Shown: positions 22,916-32,930, counted from the stretch's first letter. The stretch: 64,000 bases of DNA from Isoetes taiwanensis (GCA_021234155.1 JAJEKV010000057.1:5549821-5613820); one strand, 5' to 3'. Translations and numbers: made by a program. Notes: generated by a model not told the origin, from the letters alone.

Positions 22916-23850
22916 CATTATGGGCTTCTTATCAGAATCATAGCTCAGGCAACACTCCGTCACACAGGCTTCTCGAAGCTCTTGAAGCTTATTCTTCTGT
23001 TTTTTGAAGTCCTCTCCATGCATTTGTTTGAACTCCACGTACTCTCGATGCATGAATCGGATCTTATCTATTAGGCTCATTTTTAACCGAAAAGTCATTG
23101 TCAAGATTGTGACTTTACGGCAATGACTTTTGCCTCTTAAATGCTGTGATACCCACGTAAATATGGGCTTCCACGCTTTTCCACACCTCGTTACGGGTTT
23201 CCTCCTTTGAGAGTTCTTTTCTAGCCTTGTAGCTGTGTGTGCCTCCAAGGACGTAGTAGGTGTAATCTTCGAAGTCTGCTTTTTGTAATCCTGCAATCGA
23301 TTGCATTGACTTCTATCAACCATAACAACTAGAGGCGACACATACGCGCATGAGGATTTCTTCTCATTCTTTGCTTAAGAATGGCCACATGTGCCGCGTA
23401 CAACTTTTCGGACTGGCAAGCACTCGACCCCATCTTCATTTTTTGGTGGCCTCTTGATAGTGCTTAGTGTCAAAGAAATGGTTTGTTTGAGCAGTTTGGT
23501 TTCATTAACCCGCTTGAGAATAGCACTTGACTTATCTGCGGGCTTCACAACGATGTCTGCTCCAGGAGCCTTCTGAAGAGCTTCTGCTGACTCCTCTATA
23601 GTCAAGGGCTTTGTTTTTCTAGATTTTTTCTTGGTAGGAGGCTGTGTATCTAGTACCAGGGAATGCTTCCTACCCTTTCCCTTTGTGTTGCCTGGTTCCT
23701 CCTCTTCCTCTTCCTCTTCCTCTTCCTCTTCCTCTTCCTCTTCCTCTACCTCTACCTCTTCCTCTACTACTTCCTCTTCGATACTACGGGGGTACCATAG
23801 ACCCTTGACCAACACTTTTTCGTCGCACAGCACTATTGACATCAAAATTT
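22916..23850 (-). pseudogene. Glu-rich and ParB-like exon of the methyltransferase gene
   Basis: The acceptor is near 23860 (CATTACAG) and the donor near 22916 (ATG|GTACGT). The N-terminal part (MSIVLCDEKVLVKGLWYPRS) runs into about 20 Glu encoded by a GAG/GAA microsatellite and a Lys-rich, NLS-like segment (PPTKKKSRKTKP). Further on, MVDRSQCNRLQ and YYVLGGTHSYKARKEL match the ParB/Srx fold signature (NR, then GG-x-H-x-x-x-A). ParB domains bind DNA and nucleotide in bacteria and are fused to methyltransferases in phages and some mobile elements. Frameshifts lie near 23370 and 23110. Confidence 0.55.
23697..23772. repeat. CTCTTC/GAAGAG microsatellite
   Basis: An uninterrupted CCTCTT repeat, translated on the minus strand as a poly-Glu tract in the ParB-like exon. 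Confidence 0.9.
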
Positions 23851-23931
23851 CTACTACGTCCTGTAATGCAGGGTTATGTTAAGAGACCCGATGGTATAAA
23901 TTTATACCTGAAAGCACCTAAGAATAACTTA

Positions 23932-24303
23932 CAAAGCCGCTCTTGTAATTGTCCGAAATGTAATCGTGCACGTCTTTAGGCTTGCACATGCTTATTTTAA
24001 ACATTCTAGTATTGAGAACATAGTAGAGGCGGGCCCCTTGTCATGGTTGCCTTCGCATTAGAACTTCATCATCGTTCTCTGTAGCAACAAGTTTCATAAT
24101 TTCGCCAAATAGGTAATAATCATCGACTTGAACTTGCCCTTCCCTCGATTTATTGCACAAGTAAAGGTGCGTGATCGATTGGGTTTGCTCTCTCTGCGCC
24201 CCGTGGACGCGTACCAAGTCCGATCCTTTAGTTCATAAGTCTGTGGCTCGGTGGTGCAGCCTTTGATGATGACCGCCGAGCACAAACTTGATCTTAGGGC
24301 TGG
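23932..24303 (-). pseudogene. BAH-like exon of the methyltransferase gene
   Basis: The acceptor TTTTCCAG lies near 24300 and the donor TTT|GTAAGT near 23932. The frame reads SAVIIKGCTTEPQTYELKDR then FKSMIITYLAKL; a one-base shift gives KLVATENDDEVLMRRQP and then LYYVLNTRMFKISMCKPKDV. The run of strands (YLAKI...E...DDEVLMR...RLYYV...MFKI) recalls a BAH domain, a chromatin-reading module. The call is tentative. One frameshift and one TGA interrupt it. Confidence 0.4.
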
Positions 24304-24895
24304 AAAACGAAAAAAAACCATTTTACATAAGAATATTAACCTTTTTCGAAGTTTTTGAAACACAAAACAAAAGAGAAAAAAGAGGATGAAAGGGCATAAA
24401 ATCCACACTAAATTAACACTTTATTTGTGTCATTTAAGCTAGAAACACAACAATATTACGAAAATATTAAGGTTGGGGACCATTCGTTGAGAGCTTTGGA
24501 CATCAAAAATCTGAAATAATTTCGAAGCGGTATAAATTTATACGGCTCGAGCAGCGGTATAAATTTATACCATTTCCAGTACGGTCGGTATCGACCGTGC
24601 TCGAGCTGGTATAAATTTATACCGCCTCGTGCTCTTTCCGTGATACCGATCAGGCTCGGAGGGGTATAAATTTATACCGCCGTGCTCAAGCCGATAAATT
24701 TATATGCTTTTAACCGAAGCGGTATAATTTTATCGGCCTCCGAGCACTTGCGATAGATCGCTAGTGCTCGAGCCGGTATAAATTTATACTTTCGAAAGCA
24801 CAAAGCTTATAAATTTATACCGATCCGAATCATCTCCGGTATAAATTTATACCGTGGGGCTTACACTCTAAATGATTAAAACAAAAGAGAAACTA

Positions 24896-25050
24896 AAAAC
24901 GATGCGGAAAGTAGACTTACATTGGCCATGACCGTATGAACTAGCGTATAGAGGTTCAGGAGAGCAAATAAGAGGGGGGTATATAAAGGCGGACCGCCGA
25001 CCTTCGACTCTAGCCAAGGCGTATATGGGAAAATAGGATTGGCGTGCCAC
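24896..25050 (-). CDS. Methyltransferase gene, putative first exon
   Basis: The open frame starts MARQSYFPIYALARVEGRRS and ends ...YASSYGHGQ at a clear donor (reading AAT|GTAAGT, near 24920). ATG 25050 is the first Met downstream of the divergent promoter region. No domain is recognised in these 40-odd residues. Confidence 0.45.
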
Positions 25051-25318
25051 GCTTAAGTACCCTCGCTAAGTGCCGCGTTTAGATAGCGTTTCTCCATAAA
25101 GATTCCAATACAAGTGTTCGTGAGTTTTCGTATATAAATTTATAATGTCTTCCTCCCCTCTGTATAAATTTATACCATCTCTCAGATAAATTTATACGGT
25201 CTGCAGGCTACAAGTTTGCCTTCTCTCAGATAAATTTATACCATCCCCTGTAAACTTTTTAGATACCGCTATTCATGTCGTATAAATTTATACAAATTGT
25301 GACGCTACCTTTTCGAGT
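25051..25318. promoter_or_regulatory. Divergent promoter region between the two element genes
   Basis: 268 bp between the start codons of the minus-strand methyltransferase gene and the plus-strand DUF7869-type gene. It carries five exact or half copies of the TATAAATTTATA palindrome (25133, 25163, 25183, 25228, 25280). Each copy contains a TATAAA on both strands, so they could serve as TATA boxes. Confidence 0.45.
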
Positions 25319-26819
25319 ATGGCTCGAGAAAAAGAACTGCAGAGCCTCCAACTCCCCGCTCGCGGGCTTCCTCCTGCGGTGACATTCACACCCCTCAATC
25401 GACACACGAAAGTAGCCTCGAAATTTACGCCTCGATATTCAAACCCCCACTACTGTTGATCTTACTCCAAAGACGACCACCTCGGCTTCCACCACCAGTT
25501 CAATTTACTCCACCACACCCGCCCTCAACGCCGTTTGCCCCCACCAATGCGCGTTTTACTCCACCACAGCCCTAGAGAGGTCGGACTACCTCCTCCACTT
25601 CATTTTAGCATTAAGCCCTTAGTCCACCATAGGCTAAATCCGAGGAGGCAAATCACGCCAACTCCATCAATTTCGCTAAATGGTACTACAACAAGTGGGG
25701 CGGTCGGCAAATGACATGCAACTCCCTTTTTTCACGACACCGGGGAGCTGGTCAACTACGCCACCAACCTCGATTACTTTTTTCCTAGGGAGGGAAAGCA
25801 CCTCCCCTCGGGACTTGCACACACTAAACCTATCGGCATCTACAAGTACACCTCAAGTTGATCTCTTAGGCTAAGAAACACCTCATGTTGATGTCTCGGA
25901 CGAGGACCTACCAAAGCCACAAGACTCTATGTTCAATTCAAAGCCCCCCGCAAGTAAGAATCTTAAGCGTATTAACTTACACAAGAAAGCATGTACAACT
26001 GTTAGAAGAAAGAAACTCATGGAGGAGGCTCACTTGCGGGCAACACATACAAAGCATTGTTGTTCTCAACGTTGTTTGCTTAAGATTGGACTAAAGGAAT
26101 TGAGGTTGATTCGTGATAGTTACAGAGTTCAATGACTCGCTAGACCAAAGGGGCTACTTAGCCTTCAATATTAGGGCGGATGATGGTGAGAAGTTTACTT
26201 ACACGGCTGGTGGCCACACCGCCCTGGTCAAACGGCCTTCAAATTGATTCATGCTTTAGGCGTGAGCGACGACTTGACCGCCTAAAGAAAAGGCTTGACA
26301 AGAATCCGGGCATTAATGACTCGCCATTCGGGAGGCATAACCGTAATTCATGCCCTTCAATGTGTCTCCGGATGGAAGGTTTCTTTAAGGAGTCTTGTGA
26401 GAAACTCCCTAATAGCCCTATGTACCACTTGAGTGACAATTTCACGAAACAAGAAGTCTACGATAATTATAAGGAGATGTGTGTTGAGGCTGAGAACGCT
26501 TTTATCCGCTACTCTTACTTTTCTTGTGCTACGGAAAAAAGAGTTTTCTCGTGGCCATTCCTAGAAAGCATAGGATGTCTGTTTGTGCTACATGCTCAAT
26601 TAAAAGCTCAGAGACAAAATGCAAGGACACTTCACACTAAAAGTAAGCTTCGGGGCGTGTTCTTGCCTAGTTCTACTTAAAAGTAGGTTTTTCCTAAACA
26701 TATTTTCATTTCAGATGCATTGAAGGAGAAACCGAACAAGCACGAGAGAACAACAATCTTTGGAAAGGAGAAAATTGACAAAACATAGGAAGAAAGCACT
26801 GGAACAACCACTCAACTAC

Positions 26820-27722
26820 ATATCAGTTGTTATTGATGGAATGGACCAGAAGAAGACCACCCTACCACATTTTGTCAATGTGCCTAAGGATGCTGCTGAA
26901 GAAGATTTCATACATCTGCATGTTGTTGGTGCTATGGTATTTAATGGAAAACTATCTTGCAAGGCATTTTTGAATTATCCAAACATTCATGCTGATCCAA
27001 ATCTCACTATCACAATATTGAATAAGCTTCTTTCCAATCTAGAACATATACCACCGGTTCTCAGATATCTTGACTAGACAACACGACAAGGGAAAATAAG
27101 AATCAAGCGTTGTTTGCTTATCGCGGCTATGCTAGTAGAGAAACAAATCTTCAAGAAGGTGAAGATTGGTTTCCTGCTTGTTGGTCATACACACGACCAA
27201 ATTGATCAGATGTTCAGTAGGTTCTCTAAACGTCTTGCACGAAAAAAAGCTCTCAGCCTACCAGCAATGATTGAGGTTATCCAAGATTCCTACAATCCTC
27301 GTCCAGACATCGAGTTGTTGGAAGAAACTTATGATTTCAAAGAATGGATTTTTCGAAGAGATCAACTGGGTCACTGTGCTATTGAGCCCTTGAGAAATAT
27401 TACATTTCAGCATCAGATCAAAATTTCACTTGTAGATGGCAGGGCCATCTTACAAGGAAAGAAATATGCCACATCTTTGCAAAGATGGCCGGCAGTGTGT
27501 ATTCAATTCATTCGCACCATCCCCAATACTAGTTCCATGCTCTGCAGAGAGCAAATGCCTCTAAAAAGCTTGAAAGAAATCACAAAGAGTAAAAAGGAGG
27601 GAAGAGCATTTGACTCAAGCAAATCATTGGATTTTATTGAGACAAGTATCAAACGTGCTCTAACCACTTTGGGGAGGCAGATGCTTTATGGTGGCCTCAG
27701 GTTTTTTTTCTCAAGAACGTGA
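26820..27722 (+). pseudogene. DUF7869 core domain
   Basis: The core reads YISVVIDGMDQKKTTLPHF, then HLHVVGAMVFNG, and after a frame slip near 27075 continues LVEKQIFKKVKIGFLLVGHT and HDQIDQMFSRFSKRL. Bases 27076-27125 in the shifted frame encode N-T-T-R-E-N-K-N, the conserved polar block between the halves. D-G-M-D and V-G-H-T-H-D-x-I-D-Q are hallmarks of the family, seen in plants, algae and animals. A nuclease-like DDE/RNase H fold has been suspected from such Asp-rich strands; here that is inference. The slip is a short insertion (TAGA-like) that adds a stop. Confidence 0.7.
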
Positions 27723-28410
27723 TATTTTGCAAGCTTCATTACAAGGTCGAAGACCAGTTACATTCAACTGGCCATCTAGGCAAACTCTCCCTGTGCAAGT
27801 TGATAATCAAGAGGAACATGTAGAGATATTGGCTAGCTCAGATGAAGATGACAGAGTCATGTACACTGGCCCCAGACGCACAGCACAACAAGTTGCTCGA
27901 GTATCTGGTTCAGTCTCAGAGATTCAGAAAGGAATGCTCATAGCTGTCCCAGCTGATAATGATGAGTCTGGGAAGCCGCTCGGCTAGCTAAAAAGTTTGG
28001 AGGTAACAAGAGAGGATGGAATTCCCACTCAACTAAAAGTGCAATCGGATGAGAACAAATGCTTTGCCGGTGCAAGCTTTGGGAGTTATACTTTGGAGAT
28101 GGTAAAAACAGGAGTGGGAAAGAGAGCAAAGTCCAAAGCAAGTACTGCTGTCATAGATCTATCTGAAGTGAAGGTTCTTGCATATGACTTTGTTTTGACT
28201 GCTGCTAATAAGTTACGTATGGTCACTCAAACTTTAATAAGGTCAGCATGTGGATTAGACAAACAACCTAGAAAGGTGGCCAAAAAGGATGATGATGAGG
28301 ACTCACTTGTAGACAGTGAGGAAGAAGATCGTTCGAGTACATCCAGTTTTGAGAGTGAAGCTGAGGATGAAGGCTCAAGTGATCAGGGATTAAATGAGTC
28401 TGGAGGATGA
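27688..28410 (+). CDS. C-terminal extension of the DUF7869-type protein
   Basis: The frame 27688-27987 (FNWPSRQTLPVQVDNQEEHV; VMYTGPRRTAQQVARVSG) and the frame 27997-28410 (FAGASFGSYTLEMVKTGVGK; DFVLTAANKLRMVTQTLIR, then an acidic Ser/Asp/Glu tail) follow the core with one frame change. They match no domain I know. The acidic low-complexity end is usual for nuclear mobile-element proteins. Confidence 0.45.
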
Positions 28411-28837
28411 GATGCATCCCGATCTTGTTTGCAAAATGTAAGTTTGTCCGATGACTCAAACATGTAAAAAACAGAAAGAGCAGGTGATGACTGTCTGTCA
28501 AAATGTTCTATATTTTTGACAATTTTGTTCATAATTTTGTACAATTTTCACAACCATGAATATATCACTTCTTTGTCACTCTATTACCCTTGCTATTTTT
28601 TTAATTGCCCCTTTTTTGCTACACTTTATAAAAGTAATTATTTTTTGTTCTAGTTTAGGAGGATGAAAATTGCTATTTGAAATTTTTGCATGAAAGTTAT
28701 GTTCAATCAACCCCTCAAAAATGGTACCTAAATTACTTAAATTGTCACACCTGTCACAAAAAAAATCTTAAAAATGGACTTTTTTAAGGGAATTTTAGGG
28801 AATCTTTCAAAGATTCCTTTTGAAGTGCGTTTCCAGC
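28411..28837. other. 3' flank of the DUF7869-type gene
   Basis: AT-rich untranslated region. A nearby short inverted repeat GGGAATCTTTCAAAGATTCC (28799-28818) is the only structure seen. Confidence 0.4.
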
Positions 28838-28871
28838 AAATAAGTGCGTTTCATTTTAAACTTTGTTTATA
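28838..28871 (-). repeat. Right terminal inverted repeat of the 16.9-kb element
   Basis: Reverse complement of 11969-12002 with one mismatch (33/34). Confidence 0.8.
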
Positions 28872-28948
28872 TTGCATGAATGATTTTAATAACTTTTGCC
28901 TACAAGGCTTATGTAGTCACTTAGAACTTCTGTGCTTCTGTCCACTTC

Positions 28949-29669
28949 CATTAGGAAATATAGAAGTGGACCTAAATGAATTATAGGTGCATTTGGAGGG
29001 ATGTTGGAGAGCATGGTCAAAGATGAATCTTTTGGTTGGTTGTCAAATTTCTTCTTGAATAAGATTGTTAAATCTCACAAGATTCTAGACTCTTTCTAAG
29101 GACAGTTTGACATTCTGTTGTGATGCTAATGGTTATTTCTATGTAGAAAAAATGAAATCTAAGTCTATATCTCCTAAAGCTTCGAAATATAAAGAACCAT
29201 CAAAATCTTTGAACTTAATGTTGGGAAAGTACTATTAAGTAAATTTCGAATTTTACTTTAATGATTTCGCAAGTCTATGGGTTGGTAAGTTTCCAAATAT
29301 GAAACCGCTAAAAGCTGTTGTAAGTTCATTCTATCTACGAACTTGTTAAATTAAAATAAAATTCAAAATTTATTTAATCGTACTTTCCCAACTTTTAAAT
29401 TCAAAGATTTTGATGGTTGTTTATCATCGGAAGCTTTCTGAGACATAGACTTAGATTTCATTTCCTCTACACAGAAATAACCGCTAGCAACACATCAGGA
29501 TGGCAAACTGTGATTAGAAAGAGCCTAATGAGATTTAACAATCTTATTCAAGAAGAAATTTGACAAACAACTAAAAGATTCATCTTTGGCCATGTACTCT
29601 TGGTACATCCAACACCCCTCCAAATGAATCCATAATTCAGCTAAGTCCATTTCTATCTTTCCTAATGGG
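28949..29669. mobile_element. Foldback (long hairpin) element
   Basis: The left arm (28949 to about 29275) and the right arm (about 29340-29669) are inverted copies at roughly 80% identity, with shared landmarks such as CTTGAATAAGATTGTTAAAT and GAAATGAAATCTAAGTCTA. The loop is about 65 bp. The ends are CCATTAGGAAA / TTTCCTAATGG. No coding capacity. It looks like a foldback or MITE-class element, or an inverted-duplication source of small RNAs. Confidence 0.8.
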
Positions 29670-30320
29670 TAATTATGAGCCATTTTCTACAATCAAGAAA
29701 CACACAACTTAGACTTATGTCCAAATCAGTATATATGCCTTGTATTAAAAAAAAAAATGATAAAGCAAATCCATGTTATAACAATTCGTACATCATCACT
29801 TAACAACGCGGGATGACCAATCCGTGCTTCTCCCGCAATGCCCATACAAAACACGAGAGCATCCTTGTTAAAATCATTTTAGGCTCCACTCAAAAGGCAG
29901 GTTGAATGACGCAATTCACACTTTCATCTTGAGGCATCTGTTAAGAGTGCTCCAGATGATGTCCAATTCCTTGTCAAGTTATGATACAAGTTTTCATATT
30001 TCAGACATGCATCACATATCTGAAACATGCATCAATAGCCTATGCGACATGTTAATCCTTTTCTTAGTCTATGAGGAACTAATATCCAACATTCTCTATT
30101 GGGCAATATTCAATAACATTACCGCATGTACTCACTATTTTTTTTTGCAAGTAATCGTCATTTTCAAAACATATATAACTCTCCTACAAATATTGCCTTT
30201 GGGATATACTTAATTGATACTTTCTCCTAAAATCGACACGTACCTTTTTGAGGAAAAAATAGGATTTTAAAAAATAGAGAAAAAAAAACAGCAAAATAAG
30301 GGATTTGGCTCGGCTATAGC
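29670..30320. other. No feature seen
   Basis: AT-rich sequence; the open frame 29902-30213 has no recognised motif. Confidence 0.4.
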
Positions 30321-30689
30321 GCCTTGCATCGCCATCGCCGGAGCTGGGAAGCATCTATTGCAGAGCCCAAAGAGGATTTTAGCCTAGTGAAGAATCCCCT
30401 GTTTAAGGGCACCGACCAACATAAGGCATGGATCCATGACCACGGATCCTCGAATAGGGAGGCTTGGAGTTTGGCTGCTTCAAATTTTGCCGGCTTCAAA
30501 TTTGTTTGGAGGCTAGGCGATGCATGCCCTCAATTCAACAATGCGGTTTTCACAAGCATTATTGGGCCGTGTTTTTGTTGGAAGCAAACACAGGCAAATT
30601 GGAACAGGAAAAAGGGGGGCAATAATCCGAACGGTCTGGGACAGTAGAATTAGGGGCAGTTGAAAATCTTCAAGCTTGGTTTTTGCTGG

Positions 30690-31145
30690 GTTCAACGGAA
30701 ATCTAGGGCAAAAGGATTTTTAGGAAGACTGCACGATGCATTCTTTGTAGCTCGACGAAATCGGGTGGTCCCAAACTGCAAAGCCTATAGTGTAACAGAG
30801 ATTGCAGTCTGGGCTCTTATGACTGTAGTGGTCATCTTTGAATTCTCAGTTGGTAAAGAATTGATACCTTAATCTCTGTACCTTTCCAATTTAATTAAGA
30901 TTATTTTTTGTAATCAAATAAAACTTCGGGAAAAATGTATGTTCCTTCTTGCAGGAGCAACTTTGAGCAAGGGGTTAAACAGAGGATTTGGAACATTCAT
31001 AGCTGCACTTGTCGCATTAGGGGTCTCATATTTAGCCGACTGGCGGGATTTCTGATCAAATGTCCACATGGTGGTATCCTGATCCAATCGATAGCAATGA
31101 GATTGTGGGAACTGTTGCGGTATTTTTCACAATCTATTTAGAAGT
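30690..31145 (+). pseudogene. ALMT: ALMT (aluminium-activated malate transporter) gene remnant
   Basis: Exon 1 ends TEIAVWALMTVVVIFEFSVG, and GTAAAG (30855) is the donor. After the intron, GCAG (30951-30954) leads into [20 protein letters not shown] then ALGVSYLAD. These are the TM5/TM6 blocks of the ALMT anion-channel family ([24 protein letters not shown]). The usual N-terminal DPRRV-HS-KVGLALTLVS block is missing, and stops follow after SYLAD, although EIVGTVAVFFTIY (31090-31140) may be the next decayed segment. It is a truncated copy. Confidence 0.75.
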
Positions 31146-32930
31146 CTGTTTGGCTAAGTTTTATAAATGCTTGATATAGTGAAGTGACATGTGTGATACA
31201 GAAGGCCAAAACGAAGGCATTGATTATAAATTCTTTGAATAGCTTTCCGAACTGAATCATTTTCTATTACTGACTGAGGTTTAGTGTAAGTTTTTTTCAT
31301 TTGTTTGCAGACTTTGGAGGTTTACTTCTTTGAGAGAGACTGCAGATCACACATAGTTGCCCATGGGGCACAAAGATTCTGGTTGTTGACCAACGGTTAG
31401 TTTAGATTTTGGCGAAGATTAGAGGGCATATTTTGGTACAGTTAATTTGATAATATGAAGAATTGTTAACATTCAAATTTTTTTTTTCTACTCTAGGTTA
31501 ATAGGTCATGCTGGTTGTTTGTACATAGGGATGTGTTGCTTACTATTCATATATCTATTGAAGATGCTTTTAGCCTTTCCCTTGATGAGTTTATTGACGC
31601 AAAGCATTTCATTTGAACAGAATCGATGTACAACCTGGTTCCTTTGGTCTAAATATTGGAAAGGTAGGAGGCAATTTATTAGCTTCAAGTCCTAGAAAAT
31701 TGAATGTTTAATCCTTACATGAACGGCCATATTCTTTCGTGTTCAGTTCTTTGATGACAATGAGTGTGAGAGCTAGGGCCGAGAGAGACATGAAATCTTA
31801 GAACTTGCTAAACACGTTGTACAATGCTGTAAGCAGCTTATTCTAGAGGTAAAGCCATTCTTTTTTCACAGATCAAAGAACTATTTGATACTGTTTCGAT
31901 GGATCCGGCCTTTTCCATCTGTAAAAAACATGCACATTTTCTGGTTTAATGAGTTTTCCGGATACATTCCATCAATTCTTTTGGTTTTGCCTGATCTAAT
32001 GTCATTCCTTGGATAGGTAACTTCACCTCTGCATTATTGGAAAATCCCTCACTCTCCCTACCGTATTTGATCAGGATATTTGATGATGTCTCTAAGAGAG
32101 TATAAGCTTCCTTGGAATGACGCTGAAATAAGAAGAGTATCCTGGTTGCAGACAAGCTTAGGGCTATTTTCCTGTGATGGTCATAGGTATTTACAACCTT
32201 TTATGCATGAAGGCCACTCAGGAACAGTTTACAAAAAGAAAGAGAAAATGGGTAAGAACGATGGTATTTTAGTCCATTTAATCTGGAGCATTGATTCTGT
32301 ATTTTTTTTTTCTATATTAGAATTGTAGGAAACGTCGAAAGCTAAACTGTCTCAAGCTATAATGTAGATCATACAAATCATGTTCTAGACTGTTTTTTCT
32401 TATTGATTGTCCTCGTGTTTTGGCAGATACACTATTGTTGTTCTTCTGATGGATTGCTGAAGATGGCCATTATGCCTTTGAAGCGAATCTGCATGAAAAA
32501 TAACATTGTTGAGAAATCCGATGTATTTCTAAGAAAATACCCACATTTTACCATTCTGTAAGGATGATCATTTTTAATTTTAGGTGTGCTCATTTGGGGA
32601 CAATCGACCTAGCAAGTGGTACTCAAAACGTTTGAAATTACCATCAAGCCATTACAGATAAAGTGCACACCTCCAACATAGTAACAATGAAGCCAAAAAT
32701 TGGTTTGTGTTTTCTTTTGCTATTGCAGTACATGGCATCCTTGCATTGCATTATCCCCCTTTTCAATTGTTCTAGGTGGTGGATACTGCCTATAATGCTA
32801 TTCTATTCTAATAATGTTCTATTCGTAGTAACAAGAAAGTTAAAATAACATAGGGTCATTACACACTGGCCATTATGTTAGGTTAAATTGCTAAGATAAC
32901 GGAATTTTTTTTATGTTAGGGTAACATAAC
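31146..32930. other. Unassigned, possibly decayed gene sequence
   Basis: AT-rich. One 82-codon frame (32080-32328) ends GHSGTVYKKKEKMGK, faintly like a kinase glycine loop, but no other kinase motif is visible. It may be intron-rich remains downstream of the ALMT fragment. Confidence 0.25.

Larger units (their letters stand above)
20580..25050 (-). pseudogene. Multi-exon BAH-like / ParB-like / DNA amino-methyltransferase gene
   Basis: Reading from 25050 to 20580, successive coding blocks are separated by sequence with GT and AG borders. The order is a short N-terminal exon (MARQSYFPIYALARVEG), a possible BAH-like exon, a Glu-rich plus ParB-like exon, helical exons, a methyltransferase motif IV exon and a motif I exon. 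Motif IV before motif I is the permuted order of beta-class DNA amino-methyltransferases. Such enzymes methylate N6 of adenine or N4 of cytosine; D-I-P-Y is closer to adenine enzymes, but the base cannot be settled. Frameshifts and stops (about 24060, 23370, 23110, 22345, 21077) mean this copy is probably inactive. It is divergent from the DUF7869-type gene. Confidence 0.6.
21320..25290. repeat. Dispersed palindrome family GGTATAAATTTATACC
   Basis: Exact 16-mers are seen at 21470, 22544, 23893, 24556, 24608, 24663 and 24838. About 20 further copies have one or a few changes or lack one arm (clusters 21325-21485, 22544-22785, 24529-24853, 25130-25290). The spacers are GC-rich and unequal. The copies sit in inferred introns and in the divergent intergenic region, not in the domain-bearing exons. 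Confidence 0.85.
25319..28410 (+). pseudogene. DUF7869-type transposon protein gene
   Basis: ATG 25319 opens a Pro/Thr/Ser-rich N-terminus (MAREKELQSLQLPARG) with an early stop. Next comes a Cys/Arg segment (HCCSQRCLLKIGLKELRLIR, 26055-26115) typical of the N-terminus of this family, then a basic segment (26260-26300), an intron-like gap at 26680-26715, and the DUF7869 core (26820-27500). The tail (27997-28410) is acidic and Lys-rich. I read the protein as the candidate mobility enzyme of the element, by analogy with its mobile-element distribution; no activity is established. Frameshifts near 25490, 26130 and 27075 break this copy. Confidence 0.6.
11969..28871. mobile_element. Large DNA-transposon-like element with DUF7869 and methyltransferase genes
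   Basis: A 34-bp near-perfect inverted repeat bounds this 16.9-kb segment. Inside are a plus-strand DUF7869-type gene next to the right end, a divergent minus-strand BAH/ParB/methyltransferase gene, an array-like scatter of a 14-16-bp palindrome, and a MULE-like element close to the left end that is most simply read as a nested insertion. The ends read TATAAAC...GTTTATA, so a TA or TATA target duplication could be hidden in the repeat; no longer duplication is seen. That the repeats belong to the DUF7869/methyltransferase unit is inference from position. Confidence 0.6.

Noticed and set aside
23631-23882. Plus-strand Ser-rich frame (poly-Ser)
   Set aside because: It is the complement of the poly-Glu microsatellite in the minus-strand exon.
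21320-25290. The palindrome clusters as a CRISPR array
   Set aside because: Spacing is irregular (about 30 to over 1000 bp), the unit is a short perfect dyad, and the context is eukaryotic with introns.
32080-32328. Protein kinase fragment (GHSGTVYKKK)
   Set aside because: Only a loose glycine-loop likeness; no VAIK, HRD or DFG motif nearby.
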